64,000 bases of DNA from positions 1 through 64,000 of the forward strand of contig JAMCQI010000103.1 of NCBI GenBank assembly GCA_023381515.1. The letters run 5' to 3'. The position numbers and the translations under genes were made by a program. This stretch comes from Chloroflexota bacterium (GTDB taxonomy: Bacteria; Chloroflexota; Anaerolineae; UBA4142). The notes beneath the pieces are model-generated. The model ran no database searches and had not been told where the DNA came from. It worked only from the letters and a program-made list of their open reading frames with translations. Below, one piece after another: positions 17,000 to 25,004 of the stretch. Each line of letters opens with the position of its first letter. Position 1 is the stretch's first letter.

Positions 17000-17233
17000 T
17001 CATCTTTCAAAATGCGCGTACACGGGGCTGACGTGCAATACCCCGCCGACCTCGCGCACATCGTAGGTTAGCAAGTGATACGCGTCGTCGAGATTGGATG
17101 CTTCGATCACCAGTCCCATTTGCGTAGTTCGTTCCAAATCGAAAGGGGTAACGCCGGGCAGACTTGCCAGATCGCGCCGAATTGTGTCGCGCACAGTTTC
17201 ATCCACGCGCAGCAGCGCGCCCACGATGGTCAT
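17000..17233 (-). CDS. napD: NapD-type chaperone for NapA
   Basis: The 77-aa product starts at MTIVGALLRVDETV (17233). The open frame continues 29 residues upstream, but that part is encoded by a 12-bp hairpin and is unlikely to be coding. It has the ferredoxin-like NapD pattern: GVTPFDLERTTQMGLVIEASNLDDAYHLL. NapD binds the twin-arginine signal of NapA and holds it until the cofactor is inserted. It lies 65 bp upstream of napA. Confidence 0.82.
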   Translation of the reverse strand: MTIVGALLRVDETVRDTIRRDLASLPGVTPFDLERTTQMGLVIEASNLDDAYHLLTYDVREVGGVLHVSPVYAHFER

Positions 17234-17247
17234 TGCATGTCTCCAAA

Positions 17248-17279
17248 GACCTGGAAGGTCTTTAGAAACCTTCCAGGTC
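17248..17279. repeat. Perfect 12-bp stem hairpin upstream of napD
   Basis: GACCTGGAAGGT at 17248-17259 and ACCTTCCAGGTC at 17268-17279 form a perfect stem with an eight-base loop. It sits between the octaheme cytochrome stop and the napD start, so it could act as an mRNA processing or stabilising element within the operon. It also looks like a small dispersed palindrome. Confidence 0.7.
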
Positions 17280-17286
17280 CAGCGTT

Positions 17287-18948
17287 TTACTTTGCCATCT
17301 GCGACTTGAGCCACTCCCACATACTGCCAGACGGCACCTTGAAATCAATCACCTGGTTCTGCTGTGCGGTGGCATCGCGCTTGTCACCGTCTATCGCCGT
17401 CTGCCAGTCGGGCGGCAGTGCGTAGATCTGTCCGTTCTCTTTGTCGAGATTGGCGTAGAGTTTCTGCCACAACGCCCATTGGTCCGCAGAGAGCAAGCCC
17501 TGCTTGTACGCCGCTTCCACGTTGCTTTTCGCGCGATCCCAATAATCGGGAATGTCCGTGCGGTTCATCGGAATGCGCGTCGTCCACTCTTGACTCTTGC
17601 GGAACGCGATGATGTCGGTTCCCCACGGACTGCCGGGGATGTCGAAGAACGGATAAAGCCAGAATTTCGTCGGCGCATCGCTCTTCTTCCACGCCACAGC
17701 TTCGGGGAGATTGTGGTCTGCCGCGTAATCAATCTCGGAAACCAAATCGCGCTGCAACTCCCAGATTCCATTCCACTGGGTATAGTCCGCACCCATCATA
17801 ATCGCGCCCATGCGGAATCGGCGACCCTCGTGATGCCAGACGTAATAGTTCGTGTCTTCCGGCTTTTCGTCGTAGCCAGCCGCCATGAACGCGGCAAGAC
17901 TATCTTTGATGCCGGGTGTGAGAATGATGCCTGCTTTGTTCATTTCATTGAGCCAGCGACGCGACTCGCGATAGATTTCGTTGTACTGCAAGACGTTCAG
18001 ATCGGCAGTCAGCAGATAGCGCTGGTAGTAATTTTTGTTGTGACACTGCGCGCAAGTATTTTCCATATTCGCGCGTTTCGCTTGCCACGTCAGACCATTT
18101 CCCCACGCTTCGGTCGTACGATTGCTCCATCCAGACTGCAATTCCCATGCGAGGCGCGAACTGACGTCGTGGGTCGCGGGCATGGTCGGCGTGCCATCCA
18201 TGTGGCAGGTCGTGCAGACGGGTGCGCGCAGCGGCGTCGCCTTGCCGACACAGTCACTGCTCTTGAAATTGAGCAAGGTCAGATTCTTGGGGTCGGATGT
18301 GAAGAGGTTACCGTGCTTACTTTCTTGCCAGATTTCCATCTGCGGATGATCGGGGCCCAGGTGGCATTCGCCGCAGGTGTTCGGATTGCGCGCGACCTGC
18401 ACGGAAAACGAATGGCGCGCATGGCACGCGCTGCAATCGCCCACGCTTTGATCGGGCCACATGTGACCGATCCTGTGGCATTCCTGGCAGCCGTTCTTAG
18501 TGAGCAGCGTCGGCTCGAAGACGGTGCGCTCGGGCGAGGTGGCGAATTTGTACGCGCCGAGTGCGCCGTGCTTGCTACGCGCAACCTCGACGACTTGCTG
18601 TTCGTGGCACTCTTTGCATTTGGTCGGCGTCGGCATGGATGCGATCGCAACTGTCGAGCCCGGGCACGTGAACTTGTCCCAGTCCTCGTCCGCCGCGAGT
18701 TTGTGGCACGACAAACAGTCCACTCCTTTTTCGGCATGGACACTCGTTTTCCAATCGTCCACTTGTTTCGGCGTTACATCCGAATTGCTGTGGCAGTTGA
18801 TACAAGTTTGCGAGTCCGCGCTCGCCACCACTTTGGGCGGTGCGCCCACGCGATTCTGTGCGCCATCCACGTATGCGACGACAGTGAACGTCCCAAGCAG
18901 CAGCAGCGCGAGGACCATGACGACGATGGCCTTGATGTTCAATGACAT
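17287..18948 (-). CDS. Octaheme c-type cytochrome of the HAO family
   Basis: The 553-aa product has an N-terminal membrane anchor (residues 8-25) and exactly eight CxxCH haem sites. They start at residues 49, 78, 111, 154, 172, 192, 245 and 299. A haem-free helical C-terminal half follows. Length, haem count and layout match hydroxylamine oxidoreductase-like octaheme proteins. In several nitrate-ammonifying bacteria without NrfA, such a protein next to Nap is proposed to reduce nitrite via hydroxylamine. Whether the haem-crosslinking Tyr of true oxidases is present cannot be settled without alignment. It is encoded between cytochrome b and NapD. Confidence 0.82.
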   Translation of the reverse strand: MSLNIKAIVVMVLALLLLGTFTVVAYVDGAQNRVGAPPKVVASADSQTCINCHSNSDVTPKQVDDWKTSVHAEKGVDCLSCHKLAADEDWDKFTCPGSTVAIASMPTPTKCKECHEQQVVEVARSKHGALGAYKFATSPERTVFEPTLLTKNGCQECHRIGHMWPDQSVGDCSACHARHSFSVQVARNPNTCGECHLGPDHPQMEIWQESKHGNLFTSDPKNLTLLNFKSSDCVGKATPLRAPVCTTCHMDGTPTMPATHDVSSRLAWELQSGWSNRTTEAWGNGLTWQAKRANMENTCAQCHNKNYYQRYLLTADLNVLQYNEIYRESRRWLNEMNKAGIILTPGIKDSLAAFMAAGYDEKPEDTNYYVWHHEGRRFRMGAIMMGADYTQWNGIWELQRDLVSEIDYAADHNLPEAVAWKKSDAPTKFWLYPFFDIPGSPWGTDIIAFRKSQEWTTRIPMNRTDIPDYWDRAKSNVEAAYKQGLLSADQWALWQKLYANLDKENGQIYALPPDWQTAIDGDKRDATAQQNQVIDFKVPSGSMWEWLKSQMAK

Positions 18949-19015
18949 GAGTCACTCCTTTTGTGCGTTTCCTCATTTCGTTCATTTCCCCGGGAAATAC
19001 GGGGAATGAAGGAAA

Positions 19016-20128
19016 TTAGAGGACGAACATTTCCCACAGAATGAAACCCAGCGCGACGAGGACCGCGAGGATGCCGACATAGACGTTGACGTCGCGGTTG
19101 TGAAAGCGGCGCTCGAGCCAGGCATCAATAAAAGGCCAGAAGGCGAATCCGAGCATGCCAATGCCCAAGCCCGCCAAGCCGATTTGCAGAGGAAAGAGTT
19201 TGAGCCAGCGAAAGATCGGGTAAAAGTACCATTCGGGCGCGATGTGGAGCGGCGTTTCGTTAGGATTCGCTTTCGGACCCAACGTGGGCGGAAAGAGGAT
19301 CGTCAGGTTGACGAGGATGATGAGCAGCGCCATCGCGACGACCAGTTCGGTCATTACGTGATCGGGAAAGAATGGGAAGGTCGATGTCTGCGTCCCTTTG
19401 CCAGCTTGGGCGGGGACAGGCTGGCCGAGCCGAGCGAGCCGCTCGCGCTCTTGGGCATCCAGGTCGGTGACACCGTGATTCCGAATGAGAAGGATATGCG
19501 CGCCGACCAGCGCCAGGATCGCGGTCGGCAACGCGCCGATGTGGAGCGGGTAGAGACGCGTCATTGTGTCGGCGGTGACCTGCATCCCGCCCCGGATGAG
19601 GGCGAGGATCACGGGACCGATCAGCGGGATTTCGGCGAACATGTTCGTGCCCACCGTCGTCGCCCAGTACGAGCGCTGATCGTTGACGAGCGCATAGCCC
19701 GTGAAAGCAAACGCCAGCGTGACGAACAGCAAACCTACGCCGACGAGCCAATTCAATTCGCGCGGCTTGCGATACGCGCCGGTGGTGAAGGTGCGAATCA
19801 GGTGCAGCACGACCGAAACGATCATCAGTTGCGCTGCCCAAATGTGAATACCGCGTACCCACCAGCCGAACGGAAGGTCGTTCGTGATCCGCGCCACGCT
19901 TTCGTAGGCGGCATCGGGACGTGGGACATAGTACCAGGTAAGCAGTATCCCCGTCGCCGCTTGAATCATAAAGAGGATGAGCGGCGTCCCGCCGAGTGCA
20001 AACCACCAGCGTTCCATGTGGCGCGGAATGGGTTCCTTCGCCAGTTGTTCATAGATCTTTGGATCCAGGGGCAGGCGCTCGCCCAACCAGGCGCGCCACC
20101 CGGTGGATTGGATTTTTCCAACTGTCAT
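19016..20128 (-). CDS. Cytochrome b of a bc-type complex (fused N and C halves)
   Basis: The 370-aa membrane protein has about eight predicted helices. The first half carries haem-ligating His pairs in RGIHIWAAQLMIV and in LYPLHIGALPTAILALVGAH. The quinol-site PEWYF signature is present (HIAPEWYFYPIF). A NapC gene is absent, so this protein with the Rieske partner is the likely quinol:cytochrome oxidoreductase feeding the periplasmic cytochromes. The Rieske gene stops five bases upstream. Confidence 0.9.
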   Translation of the reverse strand: MTVGKIQSTGWRAWLGERLPLDPKIYEQLAKEPIPRHMERWWFALGGTPLILFMIQAATGILLTWYYVPRPDAAYESVARITNDLPFGWWVRGIHIWAAQLMIVSVVLHLIRTFTTGAYRKPRELNWLVGVGLLFVTLAFAFTGYALVNDQRSYWATTVGTNMFAEIPLIGPVILALIRGGMQVTADTMTRLYPLHIGALPTAILALVGAHILLIRNHGVTDLDAQERERLARLGQPVPAQAGKGTQTSTFPFFPDHVMTELVVAMALLIILVNLTILFPPTLGPKANPNETPLHIAPEWYFYPIFRWLKLFPLQIGLAGLGIGMLGFAFWPFIDAWLERRFHNRDVNVYVGILAVLVALGFILWEMFVL

Positions 20129-20133
20129 CCGGT

Positions 20134-20595
20134 TTACTCCTTCTGCGGCACGGAGACATAGATATTGTTGCCTTTGACCTCGACGGGAAATTCGTCGAGC
20201 GCGCGCGGCGGGGGACCCGCGACCACCTTGCCGTCTGCGTCATAGATTCCGATGTGGCACGGGCACACGAACTGCTGGCGCGCGTCCTGCCACGCGGCGC
20301 GGCAGCCGAGATGCGTGCAGACGGTAGAAAGCGCGCGAACCTTTCCGTCCATGTTGATGAGAACGACTTCGTTTCCGGCGAGTTCCATCGTCTTGCGCGT
20401 GCCCGGCGGCAATTTGGTAATGCTCGTAGCAAGTACCTGCGCCATTGGTGCCTGCGCCTCGGCGGGATAGAGAAATCGCCAACCGAACGAGGCGGCAACC
20501 GCGGCGGCGGCGCTAACGCTGGTGACCACGGCCGCGCTGGCCAGGAAATCTCGCCGGGACATCTGGGATTGCTTTTCTTCTTTTCCCTCCTCCAA
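20134..20595 (-). CDS. Rieske [2Fe-2S] protein
   Basis: The 153-aa protein begins at a TTG that lies eight bases after AGGAGG. An internal ATG at 20562 (MSRRDFLAS) is an alternative with a poorer site. It has a Tat-type signal (SRRDFLASAAVVT) serving as membrane anchor. The cluster motifs are CTHLGC and CPCHIG, the two Cys and two His ligands of a Rieske centre. It is the first gene of the nitrate operon and follows a structured leader. It should shuttle electrons from quinol at cytochrome b to the c-type cytochromes. Confidence 0.88.
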   Translation of the reverse strand: MEEGKEEKQSQMSRRDFLASAAVVTSVSAAAAVAASFGWRFLYPAEAQAPMAQVLATSITKLPPGTRKTMELAGNEVVLINMDGKVRALSTVCTHLGCRAAWQDARQQFVCPCHIGIYDADGKVVAGPPPRALDEFPVEVKGNNIYVSVPQKE

Positions 20596-20621
20596 TCCAA
20601 TCGCCTCCTTTCTTGGGAATC

Positions 20622-20689
20622 AAAAAAGACGGCGGAAGACTCGCACCCTGGGATGAAATGCATCCAAGGAATGCCAGGTTTCCGCCGTC
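20622..20689 (-). terminator. Terminator-like hairpin in the Rieske-gene leader
   Basis: On the minus strand, TTCCGCCGTC pairs with GACGGCGGAA (20680-20689 with 20628-20637), and six U residues follow at once (20627-20622). Inside the stem CCTGG pairs with CCAGG and GGATG with CATCC. The structure ends only about 30 bases before the Rieske start codon, so it is an attenuator in the leader rather than the end of an upstream gene. Confidence 0.75.
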
Positions 20690-20699
20690 GTCAGCAGTA

Positions 20700-20812
20700 G
20701 AGTGTGTGATGTTGTCTGAACGGCAAGGTCTTGCCTCTCCACACTCCTCGACGCGGAGAGGCACGCTAAGCAAGGAGAAAAGCAACGACGCTGTCGTTGA
20801 TCAGACAAAGTT
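20700..20812 (-). ncRNA. Multi-stem leader fold (candidate riboswitch or attenuator)
   Basis: Between promoter and terminator hairpin the RNA can form a closed junction. TTGTCTGA at 20712-20719 pairs with TCAGACAA at 20801-20808. Enclosed are a seven-bp hairpin at 20783-20799 and a nine-bp stem pairing 20732-20740 with 20755-20763. An alternative stem, GGCAA at 20722-20726 with TTGCC at 20731-20735, competes with the nine-bp stem. I do not recognise a known riboswitch consensus. The arrangement is that of a regulated leader. Confidence 0.5.
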
Positions 20813-20823
20813 GTGATAATCAC
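20813..20823. promoter_or_regulatory. Odd dyad GTGATAATCAC just inside the transcript
   Basis: This is an 11-bp perfect palindrome about a central base, 12-22 bases downstream of the predicted transcription start. Its half-site GTGAT resembles CRP/FNR-family half-sites, but spacing differs from the classical operator. It may be an operator for a repressor or simply part of the leader fold. Confidence 0.35.
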
Positions 20824-20841
20824 GCGCCATCGCGTACAGTT

Positions 20842-20870
20842 ATTCTACATCGCGCGACGGGTCGCGACAA
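20842..20870 (-). promoter_or_regulatory. Promoter of the nitrate operon
   Basis: On the minus strand TTGTCG (20870-20865) is followed after exactly 17 bp by TAGAAT (20847-20842). It faces the structured leader and the Rieske gene. Transcription would start near 20835. Confidence 0.6.
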
Positions 20871-20900
20871 TCGTTCACCCTGCCGATTTGTGAAAGGAAA

Positions 20901-20923
20901 CGCGGGCTTGTAGGTAGCCCGCG
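20901..20923 (-). terminator. Hairpin ending the upstream regulatory operon
   Basis: CGCGGGCT at 20901-20908 pairs with AGCCCGCG at 20916-20923. On the minus strand the stem is followed by TTTCCTTTC. It would end transcripts coming from the response-regulator side. Confidence 0.5.
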
Positions 20924-20944
20924 TGGACCATTTCTTTCTTTTCC

Positions 20945-20962
20945 CTAGTCCAGGTGGACTAG
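20945..20962. promoter_or_regulatory. Perfect 8+8 dyad CTAGTCCA-GG-TGGACTAG
   Basis: The dyad lies about 75 bp upstream of the -35 hexamer of the nitrate-operon promoter. Its symmetry and position suit a regulator-binding site, for example for the NarL-like protein encoded nearby. No consensus is matched with certainty. Confidence 0.4.
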
Positions 20963-20995
20963 TCCTTGCCTGGAACCGAAGGGTCTCAAAATCCG

Positions 20996-21358
20996 TCAGG
21001 TCTGGTGCGGCACTTTCAATAGGAGCGCAGCACCTGCCGTCAGCACGGCGACGCTGCCGAGGATGATCGCCAGGCGGTCCTTGGTTTGACCCGCCATCCT
21101 TCGCTCTTGGATGAGCAAGACCGTCGTCCGCACCCGCGCCAACACGCCCAGCACTAACAATATCTGGACGACGCGCGCGGCCCAGGTCCGGCACAGCAAC
21201 CACAAAGACGGAAATGCAAGGCTTAAGCCACGTGTGGAAGGTTGCCGGAACGCAAGAAATGCGCGCCGAGAAGAACCGCCCTCAACATCATTAGTGCAGA
21301 CCGGACATATTTCATGGCTGTCCCTCTCAATAAAGACGCGTCTCCTCGATCTCTTCAT
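20996..21358 (-). CDS. Possible small membrane protein
   Basis: The 120-aa frame has a poorly supported start without a ribosome site. Its C-terminal half looks protein-like: two hydrophobic helices (VVQILLVLGVLARVRTTVLLI and LAIILGSVAVLTAGAALLL) joined by the charged loop QERRMAGQTKDR. It follows the response-regulator gene by 86 bp on the same strand and is followed by a hairpin terminator. It may be the last gene of that operon. No family is recognised, and a shorter start inside the frame is likely. Confidence 0.4.
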   Translation of the reverse strand: MKRSRRRVFIERDSHEICPVCTNDVEGGSSRRAFLAFRQPSTRGLSLAFPSLWLLCRTWAARVVQILLVLGVLARVRTTVLLIQERRMAGQTKDRLAIILGSVAVLTAGAALLLKVPHQT

Positions 21359-21444
21359 CGGTTGGGAGAACGCGTTGTGAGCTTCGGACGGCCAAAACTA
21401 TAGCCAAGGCGACAATGCCAGACTGTGACAAATGTCACGCTGGG

Positions 21445-22119
21445 CTAGGACCGCCGCGCGTAGGCGGCTGCCTGCATGCGGTTGTTGACGTGGAGTTTGT
21501 CGAGGATGTTGCGAAGATGTGCGCGCACGGTGTTCTCTGAAATGCTCAATGCTCCCGCAATCTGCTTGTTCGTTTGTCCCTCCGCAACCAGTTCCAGCAC
21601 TTGACGCTCGCGTTCGCTCAAGCGCGATTCGTCGGCTTCACCCCCGACGCTAGCCGGCGGCAATTTCAACCGCTCGCGCTCACGCGCAATCGCGGCAAAT
21701 TCGGAGACCAATTTGGTCGCCATTAGCGGGGTAAAAGTCGCCTGTCCGGCAGCCACCTGTTCCAACGCCTCGGTCATTTCGCGCGCGCTCGCCGACAGCT
21801 TCAAGATGTATCCTTTCGCCCCGGCTTTGAGTGACTCGAACAAATCGTCGTCGCGATCCGAGACGGTGAGCATGACAATCTTGGTCTCGGGCAGCTGCGG
21901 CGCGATGACGCGCGTGGCTTCCAAGCCAGTGCAGTTCGGCATCTGGATATCCATCAAGATAATATCCGGCTTGGATGTCATCGCGGCCACTTGCGCTTCC
22001 TGACCATCGTTCGATTCGCCGATCACTTGAAATCGGCCACCCGTCCAATTGAGAATGCTCTTCACGCCCTCCCGAAACAGCTTGTGATCGTCCACCAACA
22101 ACACGGTTATCGGTTTCAT
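21445..22119 (-). CDS. NarL/FixJ-type response regulator
   Basis: The 224-aa protein has a receiver domain (acidic pair Asp10-Asp11, phosphoacceptor Asp57 in ILMDIQMP, switch Thr84 region MLTVSD, Lys in YILKLS). A LuxR-type helix-turn-helix follows (LSERERQVLELVAEGQTNKQIAGALSISENTVRAHLRNIL). AGAGGAG precedes the ATG. The gene begins nine bases after the histidine kinase stop, so they are a cognate pair. Its position next to the nap operon points to nitrate or redox control. Confidence 0.9.
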   Translation of the reverse strand: MKPITVLLVDDHKLFREGVKSILNWTGGRFQVIGESNDGQEAQVAAMTSKPDIILMDIQMPNCTGLEATRVIAPQLPETKIVMLTVSDRDDDLFESLKAGAKGYILKLSASAREMTEALEQVAAGQATFTPLMATKLVSEFAAIARERERLKLPPASVGGEADESRLSERERQVLELVAEGQTNKQIAGALSISENTVRAHLRNILDKLHVNNRMQAAAYARRS

Positions 22120-22128
22120 GGAACTCCT

Positions 22129-24090
22129 CTACTTGGCCATCTTGAGTTGCACACGGACCCGAGTGCCCTGATCCGGCGCGCTCGTCACGTCAAGTGTGCC
22201 ACCCAGTTTCTCCGCGCGCTCTCGCATAATGCGCAGTCCGAAATGCTGCGATGCGTCAAGCGTCTTGGCATCAAAGCCGCAACCGTTATCTTCGATAACT
22301 ATACGCGCGTGGTCATCATCCGCCTCCAACAGCACACGGACATGCTGCGCCTTGGCGTGCTTGCGGACGTTCGTGAGAGCCTCCTGAATGATGCGCAGGA
22401 CTTCGGGTTCAGACAACGGCGAAAGACGAATCTCGCCGCGCGTCACAAATTCCGTGGACAAACCCGCGCGCTGACCAAATTCCTGCAAGAATGTCGCTGC
22501 CGTCGGCAGTAACCCACCCTCAAAGCGCGTGCGCAGACCATCAATGGACTCGCGCACGTCGTAACATGCGTCGCGTACGACTCGGCGAACATTCGCCATT
22601 TCAGCCTGCGCGTTACTCCATTCTTCGTGCTCAAGCATCCCTTCGAGCAACTCCGCACGGAGGTTTAAATAGCCGAGCGCCTGAGCCAGGCTGTCGTGCA
22701 ATTCACGCGCGATGCGTCCGCGCTCCTCCAGCACCGCGACCTGCTCCGCCTGCTCGGCAAAATAGGCTTTCTCGACGGCGACGCCCAGTTGGTTACCGAT
22801 GCAAATCAGCAGTTGCACCGATTCCGGCGCAAATCCTGCCGCACTCGCGCTGTAAAGCGTCAACGTGCCCAAGGTGCGATTGCGCGAGCGCAGGGGAACG
22901 GCGATCACCGCTGAGCAGTTCGAGCCGAAACACTCCTTCTGCCACGCGCGATCGCCAACGTTTTGCGCGTGGATCGCTTGACCCTCATCCAAGATTTGCC
23001 GAATAAAGCGATGGCAGGACGGATTCGCTTCGAGCAAGGGGAGCAACGTATCGGTCAATCCGCGCGCGACGGCGAGCCGAATGCGTTTGCCTTCGACCAG
23101 GTGAATGACCCCACCGTCCACTTCGGTAACTCCGACGACAATTTCCAAGGCTTCGTTCAACACGTCGTCGAGCGCGCCGGCGCGGCTGATCGTCAACGCA
23201 ACGTCGGAGAGCGCATTCAGCTCCCGCGTCCGTTGCTCAACCCGATCCTGGAGCTTGTCCAGCGAGGTTTTAAGGCTCGCCACCATCTGATTCAGTGTCT
23301 CACCCAGCATCTGCAGCTCGTCGCCCGTTCTGAGTGAACAGTGTGCCGTGTAGTCGCCCTGCCCGACCGACACCGCAACCCCCTTGAGCTCGGTCACGGG
23401 CCTGATGATCAGGCGACGCACCAGGATGTAGAGAACGATCATCACGAGCGCGGTGATAAATGCGGCGGAGAGAATGAGCGCGGAGCGGCTCTCTTGAAGG
23501 CTTTGGTCGACCGTCGCCATGGGGACGAGTACACTCAACCCTCCTCGGATGTCGCCGACCTTATAACCCTGGCTGCCATGGCACTCGAGACACGACGCCT
23601 CGGTCTTGAGAGGAATCATCAGGCGATAGACGCGTGAACTGCCCATGGTTTCGATGCGTGCGACCGGCGCACCGTTTGTCTCGAAACCGTGCAGCGCTTG
23701 ATTCTCAAATTCGTCAGGCGCGTTCGCGGGATTGATTGGGCGGAGGCTCGTAATGTGAAAGCGGAAATCGCTGGTGGCGTTGAGGAGATTGGAAAGTTCT
23801 TTAGTCACCATCGCGGGTGACTTGCGGTAGAAACCGTCTTGGGAGTCGAGATAATAGTCGCCTGGCCGATTGGTCCAGATACCCCCGTAGGTAGCAATCC
23901 ATTGCCGCAACCCCACCATTTCCGTGAGGAGCGCGCGTGATTGTGTGTCCAGATGGCTCTCGGCTTGCTGTTCCTGTAACCGATAAATGCCGAAAAACAA
24001 CGCGAGGCTCGTCACGCCGATAACCAAACCGATACTCAGTGTAAGCCGCGAACCCAGATTGAGACGCGGAGGAAAAGGAATGTTTAACAT
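22129..24090 (-). CDS. Haem-motif-containing sensor histidine kinase (NarX-like)
   Basis: The ATG at 24090 has GGAG upstream and gives 653 aa. Transmembrane helices lie at residues 16-36 and 205-225. The extracytoplasmic domain between them resembles the DUF3365/Tll0287-like sensor and holds one haem c motif, CLECH (167-171). HAMP (about 225-280), coiled coil, GAF (about 320-460) and HisKA_3 follow, with the His in RIARELHDSLAQALG. The ATPase carries EALTNVRKHAKA and DNGCGFD. Covalent haem in the sensor suggests sensing of redox state, NO or oxygen. It would signal to the NarL-like partner. Confidence 0.88.
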   Translation of the reverse strand: MLNIPFPPRLNLGSRLTLSIGLVIGVTSLALFFGIYRLQEQQAESHLDTQSRALLTEMVGLRQWIATYGGIWTNRPGDYYLDSQDGFYRKSPAMVTKELSNLLNATSDFRFHITSLRPINPANAPDEFENQALHGFETNGAPVARIETMGSSRVYRLMIPLKTEASCLECHGSQGYKVGDIRGGLSVLVPMATVDQSLQESRSALILSAAFITALVMIVLYILVRRLIIRPVTELKGVAVSVGQGDYTAHCSLRTGDELQMLGETLNQMVASLKTSLDKLQDRVEQRTRELNALSDVALTISRAGALDDVLNEALEIVVGVTEVDGGVIHLVEGKRIRLAVARGLTDTLLPLLEANPSCHRFIRQILDEGQAIHAQNVGDRAWQKECFGSNCSAVIAVPLRSRNRTLGTLTLYSASAAGFAPESVQLLICIGNQLGVAVEKAYFAEQAEQVAVLEERGRIARELHDSLAQALGYLNLRAELLEGMLEHEEWSNAQAEMANVRRVVRDACYDVRESIDGLRTRFEGGLLPTAATFLQEFGQRAGLSTEFVTRGEIRLSPLSEPEVLRIIQEALTNVRKHAKAQHVRVLLEADDDHARIVIEDNGCGFDAKTLDASQHFGLRIMRERAEKLGGTLDVTSAPDQGTRVRVQLKMAK

Positions 24091-24292
24091 AACAAGTCTC
24101 CGACGGGGAGAACTGCCACGCTGGCAGCATATGCTCTCACGACTCTTGGAGCTGCCGAGAGTGGTCGCGAACATTATTCGTAGCGGAAGTTGCTTTAGAA
24201 AGATCGCGTGGTGTCTTCAGCCGACTTGATTATATCCCACGAGTGAAGCAATGCCAAAAAGTCACGTTCTTTCAGGGGAACAAAGATAAGGC

Positions 24293-24318
24293 AGGCCGTA
24301 GGGGGCCTACCTTGTTTT
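24293..24318. terminator. Hairpin with 10-bp stem downstream of transposase relic
   Basis: On the minus strand AAGGTAGGCC pairs with GGCCTGCCTT with one G-U pair, followed by TATCTTTGTT. The stretch 24091-24389 holds no gene that I can support. Confidence 0.5.
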
Positions 24319-24389
24319 TGGTTCCTGCTCTCCGCGCGGCTCCCCAAAGACTAATGATTCTCCTCTTCGGCTTAGCTGGACTTTGGCCA

Positions 24390-24990
24390 TCAAGACGCAT
24401 AGCACAAGGCTTGTACAAAGCGTTTGAAGATTGCCTTCGGTAGTTTCGCGATGTCCTTGTTGTTCTTTGACATTTGAAAAGTCGGCAGTCGCCAGAGTTC
24501 CAAGCGCACGGCGGCAAGCGCAACGCTGAAGGTCGGACGCGGTTTGCTATACCACGCCGTTTCGCGCGCGAGCACTTGGCCGCGTTGTGCCAGGCGATGC
24601 GCCAGTACGGTGATCAACGAATGCAATCCGAACAGCACCGGGGTCGTGCGCGGAATGGCCAGATCTGACCATTGGATGATTTGCAAGGGGGTGGTATTCA
24701 AGTCGGTACATAACAACGCCTGCGTTTTGAACTGGCCTAACGGGTCGCGCACGATCACCCAGCGGATAGGCAAAGGCGGTTCTCCGCTGTGAAACCAGAC
24801 GGCGGTGGCACTGGTGAATTCGATCGTGCGCTTGACTTCGCCATACCAATAGCGCATGACCTGCCGGGTTCACGCGGTTTTGGAGTCTGCCGCCACCGCC
24901 AGCAAGGTGGGCAAGCGTTTGCCCTTTTTGCGCGTACGCCCCATTTGTTTGGGTTTCCGGGGAGGTGCCGGCTCATGCAGTGCGGCGTCC
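24390..24990 (-). pseudogene. IS4/IS701-like transposase relic
   Basis: The frame reads upstream of 24857 as PAPPRKPKQMGRTRKKGKR, then AADSKTA and an in-frame TGA. It resumes with WYGEVKRTIEFTSATAVWFH, PLPIRWVIVRDP and QALLCTDLNTTPLQI. The block holding the catalytic Glu is missing (the text jumps to QWSDLAIPRTTPVLFGLHSL), and the frame ends with KAIFKRFVQALCYAS. It is the decayed C-terminal half of a DDE transposase with a stop and an internal deletion, so it is inactive. Confidence 0.75.
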
Positions 24991-25004
24991 ATCCGAAAGC
25001 GTAC

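Noticed and set aside
20820..21203. Minus-strand frame over the nitrate promoter
   Set aside because: Low-complexity Arg/Gly/Ala text in a different frame from the hydrophobic candidate at 20996, spanning the promoter and terminator elements.
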